Shown here in pieces: positions 44,340-53,790 of a DNA stretch of 64,000 nucleotides. The stretch is from Imperialibacter roseus (GTDB lineage Bacteria; Bacteroidota; Bacteroidia; Cytophagales; Cyclobacteriaceae), in NCBI RefSeq assembly GCF_032999765.1, contig NZ_CP136051.1:434001-498000 (forward strand), given 5' to 3'. The notes under the pieces were generated by a model that worked only from the letters and a program-made list of their open reading frames with translations, was not told the DNA's origin and ran no database searches. The stretch's first letter is position 1. Every line of letters begins with the position of its first letter. A program made the translations under genes and the position numbers.

Positions 44340-45257
44340 ATGATGAACAAAACCCTAACTACATTTTGCCTGCTTTTGTGTGCTGCTTCGATGTTCGCTC
44401 AGGACTTGAAACCTTTCGAGTTAACGGACGCCTGGCTTGCTAGCGTGGATGAAATCGCTCCATCTTCTACTACAGTCTCCGTAAGGAAAAAGAAGACCCT
44501 ACTTATTTTCTCCCTGCATACCGGCTTTGAGCACTGGACGATTCCACACACTGAAGCGGTGGTGAAACTGATCGCTGAGAAGAGCGGGGCGTTTAAAGTA
44601 GTAACCTCAAAAGACATAAGCGTCTTTGAAATAGACAACCTAAAGAATTACGACGCTGTTGTGCTCAATAATAACTGCTCGATAAGTGATGAACGAAATA
44701 TATTCTGGGACGTCTTGAAAACAGACAGCACGCTTACCGAACAGGTGGCACGCATGAAAGCAAAACAGCTGGAAGACAACCTGCTCAGCTATGTGGATCG
44801 TGGTGGTGGGTTGGTGGTGCTGCACGGGGCCATAACGATGGAAAATAAGTCGGACAACTTTAGCCAGATGGTAGGTGGGAGCTTTGATTATCACCCGAAG
44901 CAGCAAAACATTGCCGTGAAACTGGTAGATCCCAAACACCCGATGGTTCAGGCATTTGGCGGTGAGGGGTTTGAGCACATAGACGAAGCTTATATCTTTA
45001 ATAATGCCTACTCACAACTTAATTTTCATCCGCTGCTCTATATGGAAGCGGATAAAATATCCGGGCTTAAAGAGCCCATTGGCGACAATATTAAGTACAT
45101 CTCGTGGATCAAGCGCTATGGCAAGGGGCACGTTTTTTATTCATCGCCATCACACAATGCCCAGGCATTTGAAAACCCAAAGCTACTGAGGTTCCTGCTG
45201 GACGGAATGCAATACGCAGTGGGTGATCTTAAATGTGACGACTCGCCGATGAAGTAA
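44340..45257 (+). CDS. ThuA-like domain protein, secreted
   Basis: A 305-residue protein with a signal peptide ending SMFAQ; ATGs at 44340 or 44343 are the likely starts. The ThuA fold, a glutamine-amidotransferase-like domain, shows as KKTLLIFSLHTGFEHWTIPH near the start, NYDAVVLNNNCS, and GGGLVVLHGAITMENKSDNFSQMVGGSFDYHP. The end RYGKGHVFYSSPSHNAQAFEN is the usual close. ThuA proteins occur with sugar-use genes, and the Gfo/Idh, MFS and PhyH genes lie just beyond on the other strand. The reaction is not well known. Confidence 0.88.
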   Translation: MMNKTLTTFCLLLCAASMFAQDLKPFELTDAWLASVDEIAPSSTTVSVRKKKTLLIFSLHTGFEHWTIPHTEAVVKLIAEKSGAFKVVTSKDISVFEIDNLKNYDAVVLNNNCSISDERNIFWDVLKTDSTLTEQVARMKAKQLEDNLLSYVDRGGGLVVLHGAITMENKSDNFSQMVGGSFDYHPKQQNIAVKLVDPKHPMVQAFGGEGFEHIDEAYIFNNAYSQLNFHPLLYMEADKISGLKEPIGDNIKYISWIKRYGKGHVFYSSPSHNAQAFENPKLLRFLLDGMQYAVGDLKCDDSPMK

Positions 45258-45267
45258 TTGGACAGGA

Positions 45268-45867
45268 CTATTTTTGGCCCCCTTTTCTCTTCAAGCTCTT
45301 TGCCATTCTCTCAAAGTAGGCTTCCATGCTTTCTCCGGGCTTCATTGGCAGATTTTTCAGACCATCTTCGACGATATCAAGCAACAACGTGTAGCGGCTA
45401 AAGTTTGCCTCCAACACACTTTTGTCATTAGTTTCCCAGTATTGTCCTTCATCTAACAAAACAAAGTCTTCCAGATATTTCTCTTTCAGGTATTTCAATA
45501 AGTGAATGATCACTTTGTGGATATGAATTCCGGCAAATTGCGTTTTTGTGGAGAGTTGGTAGAGGTACTTCTTTTCACCTTCATCTTCATCTCTCTGTTC
45601 TCCAAAGAATTTTAGCGCAACTGGGGTACTCATCCGCCCATTAGATAAAAAGGATATCCAAACTGGTTCACAGTTTGGCGGGGAGAAGGCAACCCCGTAG
45701 AGCTCACCATCGACCAACTGTCCTTCATCGGCGTGAACAGGAAACTCTTCTTTGAAAACAGACAGCTTCCATTGATGGATATTGGCGATGTCTTTTACCT
45801 CTTCTATTAAATCAGGCAAAGATGCTCTGTTTCCTATTCTTCCGCTATAGTGAATAGATAGCCCCAT
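45268..45867 (-). CDS. Hypothetical protein (199 residues)
   Basis: A soluble protein starting MGLSIHYSGRIGNRASLPDLIEEV and containing LYGVAFSPPNCEPVWISFLSNG and KTQFAGIHIHKVIIHLLKYL. It is of a type common in Bacteroidota with no known role. No leader or helix for membrane insertion. Convergent with the ThuA gene by 10 nt and 64 nt downstream of the oxidoreductase gene. Confidence 0.75.
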   Translation of the reverse strand: MGLSIHYSGRIGNRASLPDLIEEVKDIANIHQWKLSVFKEEFPVHADEGQLVDGELYGVAFSPPNCEPVWISFLSNGRMSTPVALKFFGEQRDEDEGEKKYLYQLSTKTQFAGIHIHKVIIHLLKYLKEKYLEDFVLLDEGQYWETNDKSVLEANFSRYTLLLDIVEDGLKNLPMKPGESMEAYFERMAKSLKRKGGQK

Positions 45868-45931
45868 TGAGGTTCAATGTCAATTAAATCTATCAGCTTT
45901 CAAATGTTCAGGCTCTCAGATACGTTACTCC

Positions 45932-47125
45932 TTACTTCTCCACCCTTTCTATAAATTTCCCGGTAGCTTTTTCTTTTAGGATCAATTTTTTGGCTCCATA
46001 ATGAGTCATCTCCTCTTTCACCAGGTAGTGGTCAGCGTCATATTCTACCAGGTGGCCGTCTTTAGTTACACCTGTCTTGCCACGCCAAATGTCGAGCTGC
46101 ACAGGTTCCCATTGCTTGGTTTTGGCAGACTTGTAGCAAGCATCGAGGATGCAGTTCACCACATAGCCATCATAAAACGTTTCCTTTGCCTCCCTGCCTT
46201 CTTCTATGGCATCGAACATGTCCATGAACATGTGGTTGTAGCCTAACTCATTCATTTCATCACCTACGGGAAATAGCCAGCCGGTATTGCTTTCCGCTTT
46301 TTCGGCTACATAGTCAGCTCCCTTGCCAGTGGTGAACATTTCGAAGCCAGTGCGCAGGAAGCTGTTGATCCAAATCGTGCCTTCGGTACCCATCACTTCG
46401 TCTCTCAAGTCCATGCCGCCACGGAATGTCCAGCTGACCTCAAACTGGCCAATGGCTCCGTTTTCGTACTTCACCAGGGCTATGCCATGGTCTTCCGCAT
46501 CAATAGGCTTTACTTGTGTGTCGGCCCAGCACATCACCTCCACAGGCCTGATGTCTTTGCCGATGTAGCTGCGGGCAATTTCCACACAATGACAGCCCAA
46601 ATCCAGCATACAGCCGCCACCGGCCTGCTCCATGTCCCAAAACCAGTTGCTGTGCGGTCCCGGGTGGGTTTCTCTCGATTTGGCCCAAAGGATACGGCCC
46701 AGCGCACCATTCATTACACTTTCGTGGGCTTTGATGTGCTTGGGTGTGTACACGAGGTCTTCGAGGTAGCCGGCAAAAATACCCGCCTTCTCCACTGCTT
46801 CCAGCATGCGTTTGGCTTCTGCTGCGTTTCGTGCCAGGGGCTTCGTGCAGATAACTGCTTTTTTATGTTTGCAACAGAGTAACACGGCTTGCTCATGAAG
46901 GTTGTTTGGAAGCGCCACGCAGACCACCTCCACTTCGGGGTGGGCAATGGCCTCTTCCATATCGGTAGTCCAGTGTTTTACGTTGTAGTCTTTGGCAAAC
47001 TGGGTGGCGGTTTCCTCCCGGCGGGCATATATGCTTACCACTTTGTCTTTGTTGCGGTAGCCTTGAATGGAGTCAGTGTAGAAGCGGCCAATAAAGCCAC
47101 CACCAAGCATAGCTAATTTTCTCAT
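45932..47125 (-). CDS. Gfo/Idh/MocA-family oxidoreductase
   Basis: A 397-residue NAD(P)-dependent enzyme. The nucleotide loop [13 protein letters not shown] is at residues 4-16, and the family E-K-P motif appears as [16 protein letters not shown]. The substrate-binding domain has [20 protein letters not shown] with the usual D-x-G-x-H-x-x-D/E-type His. No leader. It probably oxidises a sugar, inositol or sugar-acid derivative. It lies 104 nt after the MFS gene, separated by a 10-bp hairpin, and is part of the MFS/PhyH/ThuA cluster. Confidence 0.92.
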   Translation of the reverse strand: MRKLAMLGGGFIGRFYTDSIQGYRNKDKVVSIYARREETATQFAKDYNVKHWTTDMEEAIAHPEVEVVCVALPNNLHEQAVLLCCKHKKAVICTKPLARNAAEAKRMLEAVEKAGIFAGYLEDLVYTPKHIKAHESVMNGALGRILWAKSRETHPGPHSNWFWDMEQAGGGCMLDLGCHCVEIARSYIGKDIRPVEVMCWADTQVKPIDAEDHGIALVKYENGAIGQFEVSWTFRGGMDLRDEVMGTEGTIWINSFLRTGFEMFTTGKGADYVAEKAESNTGWLFPVGDEMNELGYNHMFMDMFDAIEEGREAKETFYDGYVVNCILDACYKSAKTKQWEPVQLDIWRGKTGVTKDGHLVEYDADHYLVKEEMTHYGAKKLILKEKATGKFIERVEK

Positions 47126-47163
47126 CGTCGAAGTAGGTTAAATGTTCATTTCAAGATTCGATG

Positions 47164-47196
47164 AGGGCCTGTCAGGGGACAGGCCCTGGGTTTTTT
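47164..47196. terminator. Strong 10-bp hairpin between the MFS and oxidoreductase genes
   Basis: AGGGCCTGTC (47164-47173), loop AGGG, and GACAGGCCCT (47178-47187) pair perfectly. A six-T run lies to the right (47191-47196) on the plus strand only, whereas both neighbouring genes are on the minus strand. It could end antisense transcription, or form a stabilising or attenuating hairpin between the two genes. Confidence 0.6.
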
Positions 47197-47229
47197 GGGC
47201 AGGCCTTCTATTTATAAGATATTTAATAA

Positions 47230-48420
47230 TCAGGCTGCCACTTTTACCTCCTTCTTCTCTCTGAAGAAAAGGATAAAATAGATCATCACACCAATGGCAA
47301 TAAAGGCTGGGACCCACCAAATGCTTGTCCAGTCTTTCACACCATCAGTGGTGTACATGTCTACTGCATAGCCTGAGAACCAGGTGCCTATCGTCATACC
47401 CACACCATATGTAGCGAATGTGAAAAGCCCCTGGGCTGCGTTCTTGATTTTTGCTCCAGCCTTCTTTTCGGTATACATGTAGCCCGTGACGAAGAAGAAG
47501 TCGTAGCAAATGCCGTGAAGGATAATCCCTGCATAGAGCATCCACATGCCAGTGTCCACATTTCCGTAGGCAAAACACACGTAGCGGAGAATCCAGGCAG
47601 CCATGCCGAGCAATAGCATTTTCTTCACACCGATATTGTTGAACAAGAAAGGTATGGCGAGAATAAATACAGCTTCAGACACTTGCCCCAAGGTCATTTT
47701 GGAAGCGGCGTTTTCCATCCCGACATCGTTAAGGAACGGGTTGGCAAAGCCATAGTAGAATGAAAGAGGGATACATACCAAAATGGCAGCTATGAAAAAG
47801 ATCAGGTAGGGTTTGTCCTTGAAGAGGACGAAAGCTTCGGTGCCTAGTGCTGCTGAGGCATCTTCACCACCCTTCGGAGGAGTGTTGGGTAGCATAAAAC
47901 TAAATACGCCAAGTGCAGCAGAAACTACGGCCGCCATCACGAAGGTAGAAGGCGTTTTTTCAATCCCCAAAAAGCCAATCATCAAGCCAGCCACAATCCA
48001 GCCAAGGGTTCCGAACACTCTAATCCAGGGGAATTGCTTGCCCGGATCCGTCATTTGCCCGAAGGCAATACTGTTGGAGAGGGCGATGGTCGGCATATAA
48101 AGCAATGAGTAGGCCATGATGATCCAATAAAAAGAAGAGTTGTCAGCTACCTGCGTGGCCAGGAACAGCAATGCCGCTCCCAGCAGATGAAGCACTCCCA
48201 TGATTTTTTGTGCGGCAAAAAACCTGTCGGCTACCATGCCCACAAAAAACGGTGAAATCATGGTGGCAATGGCCAGGGCACTATAGGCGGCTCCGATGTG
48301 GATGCCGGTTGACCCAAGGTGTTCTGACATATAAGTGCCCATGGTGACATACCAGGCGCCCCACACGAAGTATTCGAGGAGCATCATAATGGAAAGTGAA
48401 ATACCGGTAGTTAGCTTCAT
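47230..48420 (-). CDS. MFS transporter, nucleoside:H+ symporter (NupG-like) family
   Basis: A 396-residue, 12-helix carrier. The start LSIMMLLEYFVWGAWYVTMGTYM is typical of the NupG/XapB-like group, followed by ATMISPFFVGMVADRFF and GICYDFFFVTGYMYTEKKAG near helix 10. In Bacteroidota this carrier is common in clusters with Gfo/Idh/MocA enzymes, so the substrate may be a sugar derivative rather than a nucleoside. It is flanked by the PhyH gene 49 nt upstream and the oxidoreductase downstream. Confidence 0.88.
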   Translation of the reverse strand: MKLTTGISLSIMMLLEYFVWGAWYVTMGTYMSEHLGSTGIHIGAAYSALAIATMISPFFVGMVADRFFAAQKIMGVLHLLGAALLFLATQVADNSSFYWIIMAYSLLYMPTIALSNSIAFGQMTDPGKQFPWIRVFGTLGWIVAGLMIGFLGIEKTPSTFVMAAVVSAALGVFSFMLPNTPPKGGEDASAALGTEAFVLFKDKPYLIFFIAAILVCIPLSFYYGFANPFLNDVGMENAASKMTLGQVSEAVFILAIPFLFNNIGVKKMLLLGMAAWILRYVCFAYGNVDTGMWMLYAGIILHGICYDFFFVTGYMYTEKKAGAKIKNAAQGLFTFATYGVGMTIGTWFSGYAVDMYTTDGVKDWTSIWWVPAFIAIGVMIYFILFFREKKEVKVAA

Positions 48421-48469
48421 TTGTAGCTGAGATGTTAGTTGTTAATAGTTAATGTTTTGATGTGTAGTT

Positions 48470-49327
48470 CTACTTTGTGACAACCTCTTTTTCCCAGCCT
48501 GTTTCTTTTAGTGCGGGGTCTTTTTCCTTTTTCAGGAAATCGGACTGGGAGGAAGCTCCGACGGCTGCGGCCTTCATCAGTGCATCATCGTCCACCATCG
48601 AAATTGGCTCACGCCATCCCAGAGAATCGTCGTTGTAAGCTGGGTTAGAAAGTGAGTTGTAGCAAGAAATAAGTGACCAGCGGGGCTTGTCGGATGTATT
48701 GGCTTCCGACCGGTGCAAAAGATTGGGATGGAAGAAAAGCGCATCACCTGGCTGTAGCTCTACATACATGTGCTCCAGTGTTGCCAAAGCGTGATCCACC
48801 ATCACCATGTCGGCACCCACCTGTTCGCCGGTGAAGCCGTGGTTGACACGGCCCATTTTGTGTGACCCCCTGATGATCTGAAGACACCCATTGGCCTTGT
48901 TGGCCTCGGTAAGGGCGATCATTACGCTGGTGAGCTGCTCCGGATATAGAAACTGGTTTTTGTACCAATAGCCATAGTCCTGGTGCCACTCCCAGGCTCC
49001 GCCAACCTTAGGCTCTTTTTGCATGAGTTTGGAATGGAAATGGCAAACAGGGGATGGGCTATCAAGGAGCTTCTCAACGGATTTCACCATTCGCTTACTT
49101 CGCACCAATAGGCTGTAGATATCGTCGCCTGGTTTGAACCAGAGAGTTAGCCTGGTTTTCTTGCCGGTTTGGTCATTCAAATCGACAGCATTCTCTTTCA
49201 TTACCTGATCGCCAGTGGCCACCTTGTAAAGCTTGTCTATTTCTTCCTTGCTGAAGAAATTTTTGATGATTATGAAGCCTTCTTGTTGATAGGAATGAAC
49301 TTCTTTGTCTGACAAGACACGTGCCAT
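48470..49327 (-). CDS. Phytanoyl-CoA dioxygenase (PhyH) family protein
   Basis: A 285-residue Fe(II)/2-oxoglutarate-dependent oxygenase. The metal motif H-x-D is in WEWHQDYGYWY (His about 117), the distal His in FHPNLLHRSEANTS, and Arg nearby binds 2-oxoglutarate. It starts KEVHSYQQEGFIIIKNFFSKEEI, the usual N-terminal helix-strand of the family. No leader. The substrate is unknown; together with the MFS and Gfo/Idh genes it likely oxidises a small organic molecule taken up by the carrier. Confidence 0.9.
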   Translation of the reverse strand: MARVLSDKEVHSYQQEGFIIIKNFFSKEEIDKLYKVATGDQVMKENAVDLNDQTGKKTRLTLWFKPGDDIYSLLVRSKRMVKSVEKLLDSPSPVCHFHSKLMQKEPKVGGAWEWHQDYGYWYKNQFLYPEQLTSVMIALTEANKANGCLQIIRGSHKMGRVNHGFTGEQVGADMVMVDHALATLEHMYVELQPGDALFFHPNLLHRSEANTSDKPRWSLISCYNSLSNPAYNDDSLGWREPISMVDDDALMKAAAVGASSQSDFLKKEKDPALKETGWEKEVVTK

Positions 49328-49541
49328 GGGTGTAAGTTTTGGGTGTTCAGTAGTAGCTAATTTACAAACAAAATGATGGATTGGCGTGCCAGCCAGATAA
49401 ATTCTGTTTCAATGGTTTTCTGCCAGCATAATGAGCTACAGGAAAACGCAACCGTACTGGGTTCGTTGGAAAATTTTTGTTGTCACCGCTGAGTAATTCT
49501 GCTATCTTCCAATTTCAATTATAACTCACCCACTTTTAACC

Positions 49542-50855
49542 ATGTCGATATTCATCATCCTGCTTTGCATCCTCGTGCTTGTTCTGCTAATCACCTGGGG
49601 CAAGGTCAATCCATTTCTGGCCTTTCTTGTAGTTTCCATTGGTGCCGGGTTGGCATTGGGCATCCCCCTTGAAGATGTGGCGGGTTCTGTGCAAAAGGGT
49701 ATCGGTGGTCTCCTGGGCGACCTTGTCATCGTAATTGGCCTCGGTGCCATGTTGGGTAAACTGGTGGCGGAAAGTGGTGCTGCCCAAAAAATCAGTCAGG
49801 TGCTGATGAACTCCTTTGGAGAGAAAAATATACAGTGGGCCTTGATGGCTACCGGCTTTGTGGTGGGCATTCCACTGTTTTATAATGTAGGGTTTGTGCT
49901 GCTGGTGCCTCTTATTTTTTCGGTGACTTACCAGTACAAGCTGCCTGCCGTGTATATCGGAATTCCCATGCTTGCAGCGTTATCTGTGACTCATGGGTTT
50001 TTGCCACCCCATCCATCACCCGCTGCGCTGGTTGGTCAGCTGAATGCCGACATGGGGCTGACGCTTTTGTATGGCTTCATTGTGGCAGTGCCAACCATCA
50101 TTGTTGCCGGACCAATATTTGCCCGTACGCTGAAGGGAATTGACTCCAAGCCGCTGGCTACTTTTCAGGCCAAGCCATTGCCTGACGATCAGCTTCCAAG
50201 TGGGTTCACCAGCTTTTTCTCTGCACTGCTGCCGGTAGTTTTGCTGGCAAGTGCGGCACTTTTGAATAGATTTGGCGACTTTTCTGGAGGAACAGCTAAG
50301 ATGGTTTCTTTCTTTTCTGACGCCACCATTGTGATGATTATTTCGCTGGCCGTTGCCACCTATTCCATTGGACTTGCTTGCAAAAAGAAGATGAGCGAGG
50401 TGATGGGCTACTACACAGAGGCCATTAAAGACGTTGCTCCCATTCTGTTGATTGTAGGAGGAGCCGGTGCTTTGAAACAAGTATTTAGCGATAGCGGAGT
50501 AAGTGTTGAGATAGGGGCTTTACTGCAAAACATGGACATTCATCCCCTGATCCTGGGCTGGATGATAGCCGCTTTTATAAGGGTTTGTATCGGGTCGGCT
50601 ACGGTGGCTGGATTAACCTCTGCCGGTATTCTGGCTCCAATTATGCCGCAGCTCGGAGTGGACCCTAACCTCATGGTGCTGGCTGTCGGCGCTGGTAGCC
50701 TGATGTTTTCACACGTCAACGACTCTGGCTTCTGGATGTACAAAGAATATTTCAACGTGAGCATCAAAGACACCATTCTTTCATGGTCGCTGATGGAAAC
50801 TGTTGTTTCTGTGGTGGGTATGGCTGTGGTGTTACTGATCGACTTGTTTATATGA
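49542..50855 (+). CDS. GntP-family permease
   Basis: A 437-residue membrane carrier of gluconate-symporter type. Family marks are LLITWGKVNPFLAFLVVSIGAG, GLGAMLGKLVAESGAAQKIS, FLPPHPSPAALVG, and HVNDSGFWMYKEYFNVS near the end. GntP proteins take up gluconate, D-serine, fructuronate or similar acids with H+. A TTG with 20-base spacing to a TATCTT box (49503) may be the promoter. The RidA and PLP-lyase genes follow, which favours a D-amino or hydroxy-acid substrate such as D-serine or hydroxyproline. Confidence 0.9.
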   Translation: MSIFIILLCILVLVLLITWGKVNPFLAFLVVSIGAGLALGIPLEDVAGSVQKGIGGLLGDLVIVIGLGAMLGKLVAESGAAQKISQVLMNSFGEKNIQWALMATGFVVGIPLFYNVGFVLLVPLIFSVTYQYKLPAVYIGIPMLAALSVTHGFLPPHPSPAALVGQLNADMGLTLLYGFIVAVPTIIVAGPIFARTLKGIDSKPLATFQAKPLPDDQLPSGFTSFFSALLPVVLLASAALLNRFGDFSGGTAKMVSFFSDATIVMIISLAVATYSIGLACKKKMSEVMGYYTEAIKDVAPILLIVGGAGALKQVFSDSGVSVEIGALLQNMDIHPLILGWMIAAFIRVCIGSATVAGLTSAGILAPIMPQLGVDPNLMVLAVGAGSLMFSHVNDSGFWMYKEYFNVSIKDTILSWSLMETVVSVVGMAVVLLIDLFI

Positions 50856-50913
50856 TTCCCATTCAGCGTAGAACTGAGGATTTTGAAACTAACAATTGAA
50901 AATTGGATATCGA

Positions 50914-51375
50914 ATGACTGCTGACGAAAGATTTGCCCAGCTGGGCCTTGAATTGCCTCCGCCTCCGGCCCCCAAAGGGGTGTACAAGCCCTTCCTTATT
51001 GATGGCCGGCACTTGTATGTATCTGGTCACGGGCCTGTAAAAACAGACGGCTCCCTGATCTTTGGCAAGGTAGGAGGTGAGTTGGATATTGAGCAGGGCA
51101 AGTTGGCTGCTCAGCAGGTGGGTTTGACGATCCTTTCGACCATCAAGACCAACCTTGGCAGTCTTGAGAAAGTAAAACGGGTGATTAAAGTGCTGGGTAT
51201 GGTAAACGGAGTGCCCGCTTTTGACCGCCACCCTTATGTAATCAATGGTTGCAGTGAACTGTTTGCAAAGGTGTGGGGGGAGGAAAATGGTATTGGCGTG
51301 AGGAGCGCAGTGGGGATGGGTATGCTGCCCGAGAACATCCCCGTGGAAATTGAGGCACTTTTTGAATTGAAATAA
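50914..51375 (+). CDS. RidA-family (YjgF/UK114) protein
   Basis: A 153-residue protein of the longer YjgF-like subgroup. It shows PFLIDGRHLYVSGHGPVKTDG, GKLAAQQVGLTILSTIKTNLG (strand-helix unit), and GIGVRSAVGMGMLPENIPVEIEALF with the Arg that contacts the carboxylate of imine substrates. RidA removes reactive enamine/imine made by PLP lyases, so its place before a PLP lyase gene is sensible. The ATG at 50914 is chosen over a TTG at 50896. 11 nt before the next gene. Confidence 0.88.
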   Translation: MTADERFAQLGLELPPPPAPKGVYKPFLIDGRHLYVSGHGPVKTDGSLIFGKVGGELDIEQGKLAAQQVGLTILSTIKTNLGSLEKVKRVIKVLGMVNGVPAFDRHPYVINGCSELFAKVWGEENGIGVRSAVGMGMLPENIPVEIEALFELK

Positions 51376-51386
51376 TTGAATAAGCT

Positions 51387-52499
51387 ATGGGAAGTGAATG
51401 GTATACAATTGACAATATAGATGAGCTTGATTCACCAGCGATGGTAGTGTACCCGGAAAGAGTGCGTGACAACATCAAGGGGGTGAAGGGAATGATTGAT
51501 GATGTGGACAGGCTCCGACCTCATGTAAAGACCAATAAGGCGAAGGAGGTGTGCAAAATGCTTATGGATGAAGGCATCAAGAAGTTCAAATGCGCCACCA
51601 TAGCCGAGGCAGAAATGCTGGGGATGATCAGGGCGCAGGATGTGGTGCTTGCTTACCAGCCCACAGGACCTAAGCTGACACGGTTCCTGCAATTGATTAG
51701 AAAATATCCTACAACGACCTACTCCTGCCTTTACGATAACGCCCAATCGGCTCAGGACATATCTATTGCCTTTGCCGATCAGGGGCTTCGCATCAACGCC
51801 TATATGGACGTAAACAACGGCAACGACAGATCGGGTATTATACCAGGCCCGGAAGCCGTCGCCCTTTACGAAAAAGTAGCCACCATGAAGGGCATCGTTC
51901 CGGTGGGCTTGCATGTATATGACGGTCAGCATCGGCAGGTTGATATTGGGGAAAGGACCAAAGCTTGCAACGCAGCTTTTGAGGCGGTAGAGAAACTTAA
52001 GATTGATATTCAGCAGCTTGGTTTTCCTGAGCCTGTTGTTCTGGCAGGTGGCTCCCCAACATTTCCTGTTCATGCGCAGCGGAAGGATGTAATATGCTGC
52101 CCTGGTACTTTTGTTTATTGGGACAAGGGCTATAGCGATATTTGTGCAGAGCAGCCGTTTTTGCCTGCTGCGTTGGTCGTTTCCCGGGTCATTTCCTTGC
52201 CCACAAAAACCAGGATATGTACAGACCTTGGGCACAAATCCATTGCCTCAGAGAACGTTCTCACTAACCGGGTCCACTTTCTCAATGCCCCTGAGCTGAA
52301 GCCTGTTGGTCAAAGTGAGGAGCACCTTGTGCTGGAAGCGGGAGAAGGGCATGGTTACAGGGTAGGGGATGTATTGTACGGGCTGCCGTTTCACATCTGC
52401 CCCACCGTAGCGCTTTATGAAAGAGTTAATACAGTACAAAAAGGGCGAGTGAATGGCGAATGGAAGGTGATAGCCAGGGACAGGAAGATTGAGGTGTGA
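51387..52499 (+). CDS. D-threonine aldolase / D-serine dehydratase-like PLP enzyme
   Basis: A 370-residue fold-type III PLP enzyme (alanine racemase-like barrel plus C-terminal domain). The Schiff-base Lys is K48 in RPHVKTNK. The C-terminal metal pair reads H336-I-C338 in PFHICPTVAL. As I recall, metal-dependent D-threonine aldolases have His-x-Asp there and eukaryotic-type D-serine dehydratases have His-x-Cys, which favours dehydratase-like zinc chemistry. It follows RidA, which would quench the enamine product. The same unit holds a GntP permease for uptake. Other options are 3-hydroxy-aspartate aldolase or a related lyase. Confidence 0.85.
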   Translation: MGSEWYTIDNIDELDSPAMVVYPERVRDNIKGVKGMIDDVDRLRPHVKTNKAKEVCKMLMDEGIKKFKCATIAEAEMLGMIRAQDVVLAYQPTGPKLTRFLQLIRKYPTTTYSCLYDNAQSAQDISIAFADQGLRINAYMDVNNGNDRSGIIPGPEAVALYEKVATMKGIVPVGLHVYDGQHRQVDIGERTKACNAAFEAVEKLKIDIQQLGFPEPVVLAGGSPTFPVHAQRKDVICCPGTFVYWDKGYSDICAEQPFLPAALVVSRVISLPTKTRICTDLGHKSIASENVLTNRVHFLNAPELKPVGQSEEHLVLEAGEGHGYRVGDVLYGLPFHICPTVALYERVNTVQKGRVNGEWKVIARDRKIEV

Positions 52500-52539
52500 G
52501 TTATTTGTGAGCCTTCTCAACGGTATGCAGCGACCAGGC

Positions 52540-53703
52540 TTAATTCTTTAACTCCGCTAACCTCAGTTTTACTTCTTCGTTGGATGGGCTCAACTCAAGG
52601 ACTCTTTTGTATTGGGTAATTGCCTTTTCTGTATCACCAGCCTGCCGGTATCCTTCAGCCAGGCTTAAATAAGGGATGTGTGAATTAGGATAACTCTCTG
52701 CGCTCAGTTCCAGTATTTTGATGGCATCAGCTATTCTTTCTTCCTCTTCCAATAAATACATGCCGACCTGATTCAATAATTTCCCTGGCGGAGAAAGCTG
52801 GCCTCCCATTCTCTCCGATAGGGCCTCGTAGTGTTGCCTGATCGACTCACCTGTCGAGGCTTTTATTTGATTAAGAGGATACTTGTAGCCTTCAAAAACG
52901 AACTGAATGCCATCATACAAAGTAATTAGCGGAATGGAATAGTGGTCTTCATGCTCGTAGAAGTGGGTTTGGTACCTAAGGTCAGCTATTTGTAATGTGT
53001 CCAGTGTTCTGGTAAAAGCCTGCACGGCTCTTCCCAGCCTTCCAGCTTCGATGCCCTCGTTGAAGGGATTGTTGGCCTGGCCAAAGTAGATGGAGGAGGT
53101 AAAGGTTTCTTTCTTGGCTAAAAGCTCCTTAGCCCTTTTTATCAACACCTGATCGTCCCACCACAGACTTGGGTCAATAGCGACAAACCCTTTAAATGAA
53201 TCGCTCTCAAGGAAAGTATCCACAGCAAACAGGCCGGAATACGAATGTCCGACAAGTATCCGGCAGTTGGTTGTCCGGTAGGTGATGTCAACCGCAGGCA
53301 GGAATTCTTCTTCGATGAATCGTCGGAATTCGACTGCGCCAGATGCGACTGCTTCGTTAGCGTAATTGGGTAGCATATCCCTACTTCGGTCGGTGTTTGG
53401 AATGCCGATCACGATCATCTCCGGAATTTGCTCTGTACCGCCCGAACTCATGGTTTGTACCATGCTGGCAGTTAATTGAAACAGCCGCTCTCCATCCAAC
53501 ACAATCATGACCGGGTAGCTTTTATCTATGTAAAAGTCGTCGCCCTGGTAGGACGCAGGCAGGCTGACCATATACTGTCTGGATTCACCGAGGATCTTCG
53601 AATCAATTGAGTAAGCTCTCCCAATGACAATATCTGTTGCAGGTTGGCCATTTAAATTAAAGAGGCTGCACGAAAGGAAGAGAAGGGTCAGAGCTTTTCG
53701 CAT
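52540..53703 (-). CDS. Secreted esterase (alpha/beta hydrolase, IroE/YbbA-like) with C-terminal TPRs
   Basis: A 387-residue exported enzyme. The ATG at 53703 gives a signal peptide (KALTLLFLSCSLFNLNG). The esterase core has SYPVMIVLDGERLFQL, the nucleophile box RILVGHSYSGLFAVD (G-x-S-x-G) and a late His in HEDHYSIPLI. The C-terminal ~85 residues form TPR units (IADAIKILELSAESYPNSHIPYL, EKAITQYKRVLELSP). Similar proteins hydrolyse siderophores or carbohydrate esters. It is near GH26 and acetylesterase genes on the same strand, suggesting glycan side-chain work. Confidence 0.85.
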   Translation of the reverse strand: MRKALTLLFLSCSLFNLNGQPATDIVIGRAYSIDSKILGESRQYMVSLPASYQGDDFYIDKSYPVMIVLDGERLFQLTASMVQTMSSGGTEQIPEMIVIGIPNTDRSRDMLPNYANEAVASGAVEFRRFIEEEFLPAVDITYRTTNCRILVGHSYSGLFAVDTFLESDSFKGFVAIDPSLWWDDQVLIKRAKELLAKKETFTSSIYFGQANNPFNEGIEAGRLGRAVQAFTRTLDTLQIADLRYQTHFYEHEDHYSIPLITLYDGIQFVFEGYKYPLNQIKASTGESIRQHYEALSERMGGQLSPPGKLLNQVGMYLLEEEERIADAIKILELSAESYPNSHIPYLSLAEGYRQAGDTEKAITQYKRVLELSPSNEEVKLRLAELKN

Positions 53704-53790
53704 CACAGAAACAGGATAGGTTCCTTTAGCTATACGTAAGCACATGCTGCAAGGGTTATGCTTGTGGCAAAGTGAAGCTGCAACTTCTAA

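Noticed and set aside
51432-52235. 267-codon minus-strand open frame
   Set aside because: Antisense to the PLP lyase gene, whose catalytic Lys and metal motif are clear.
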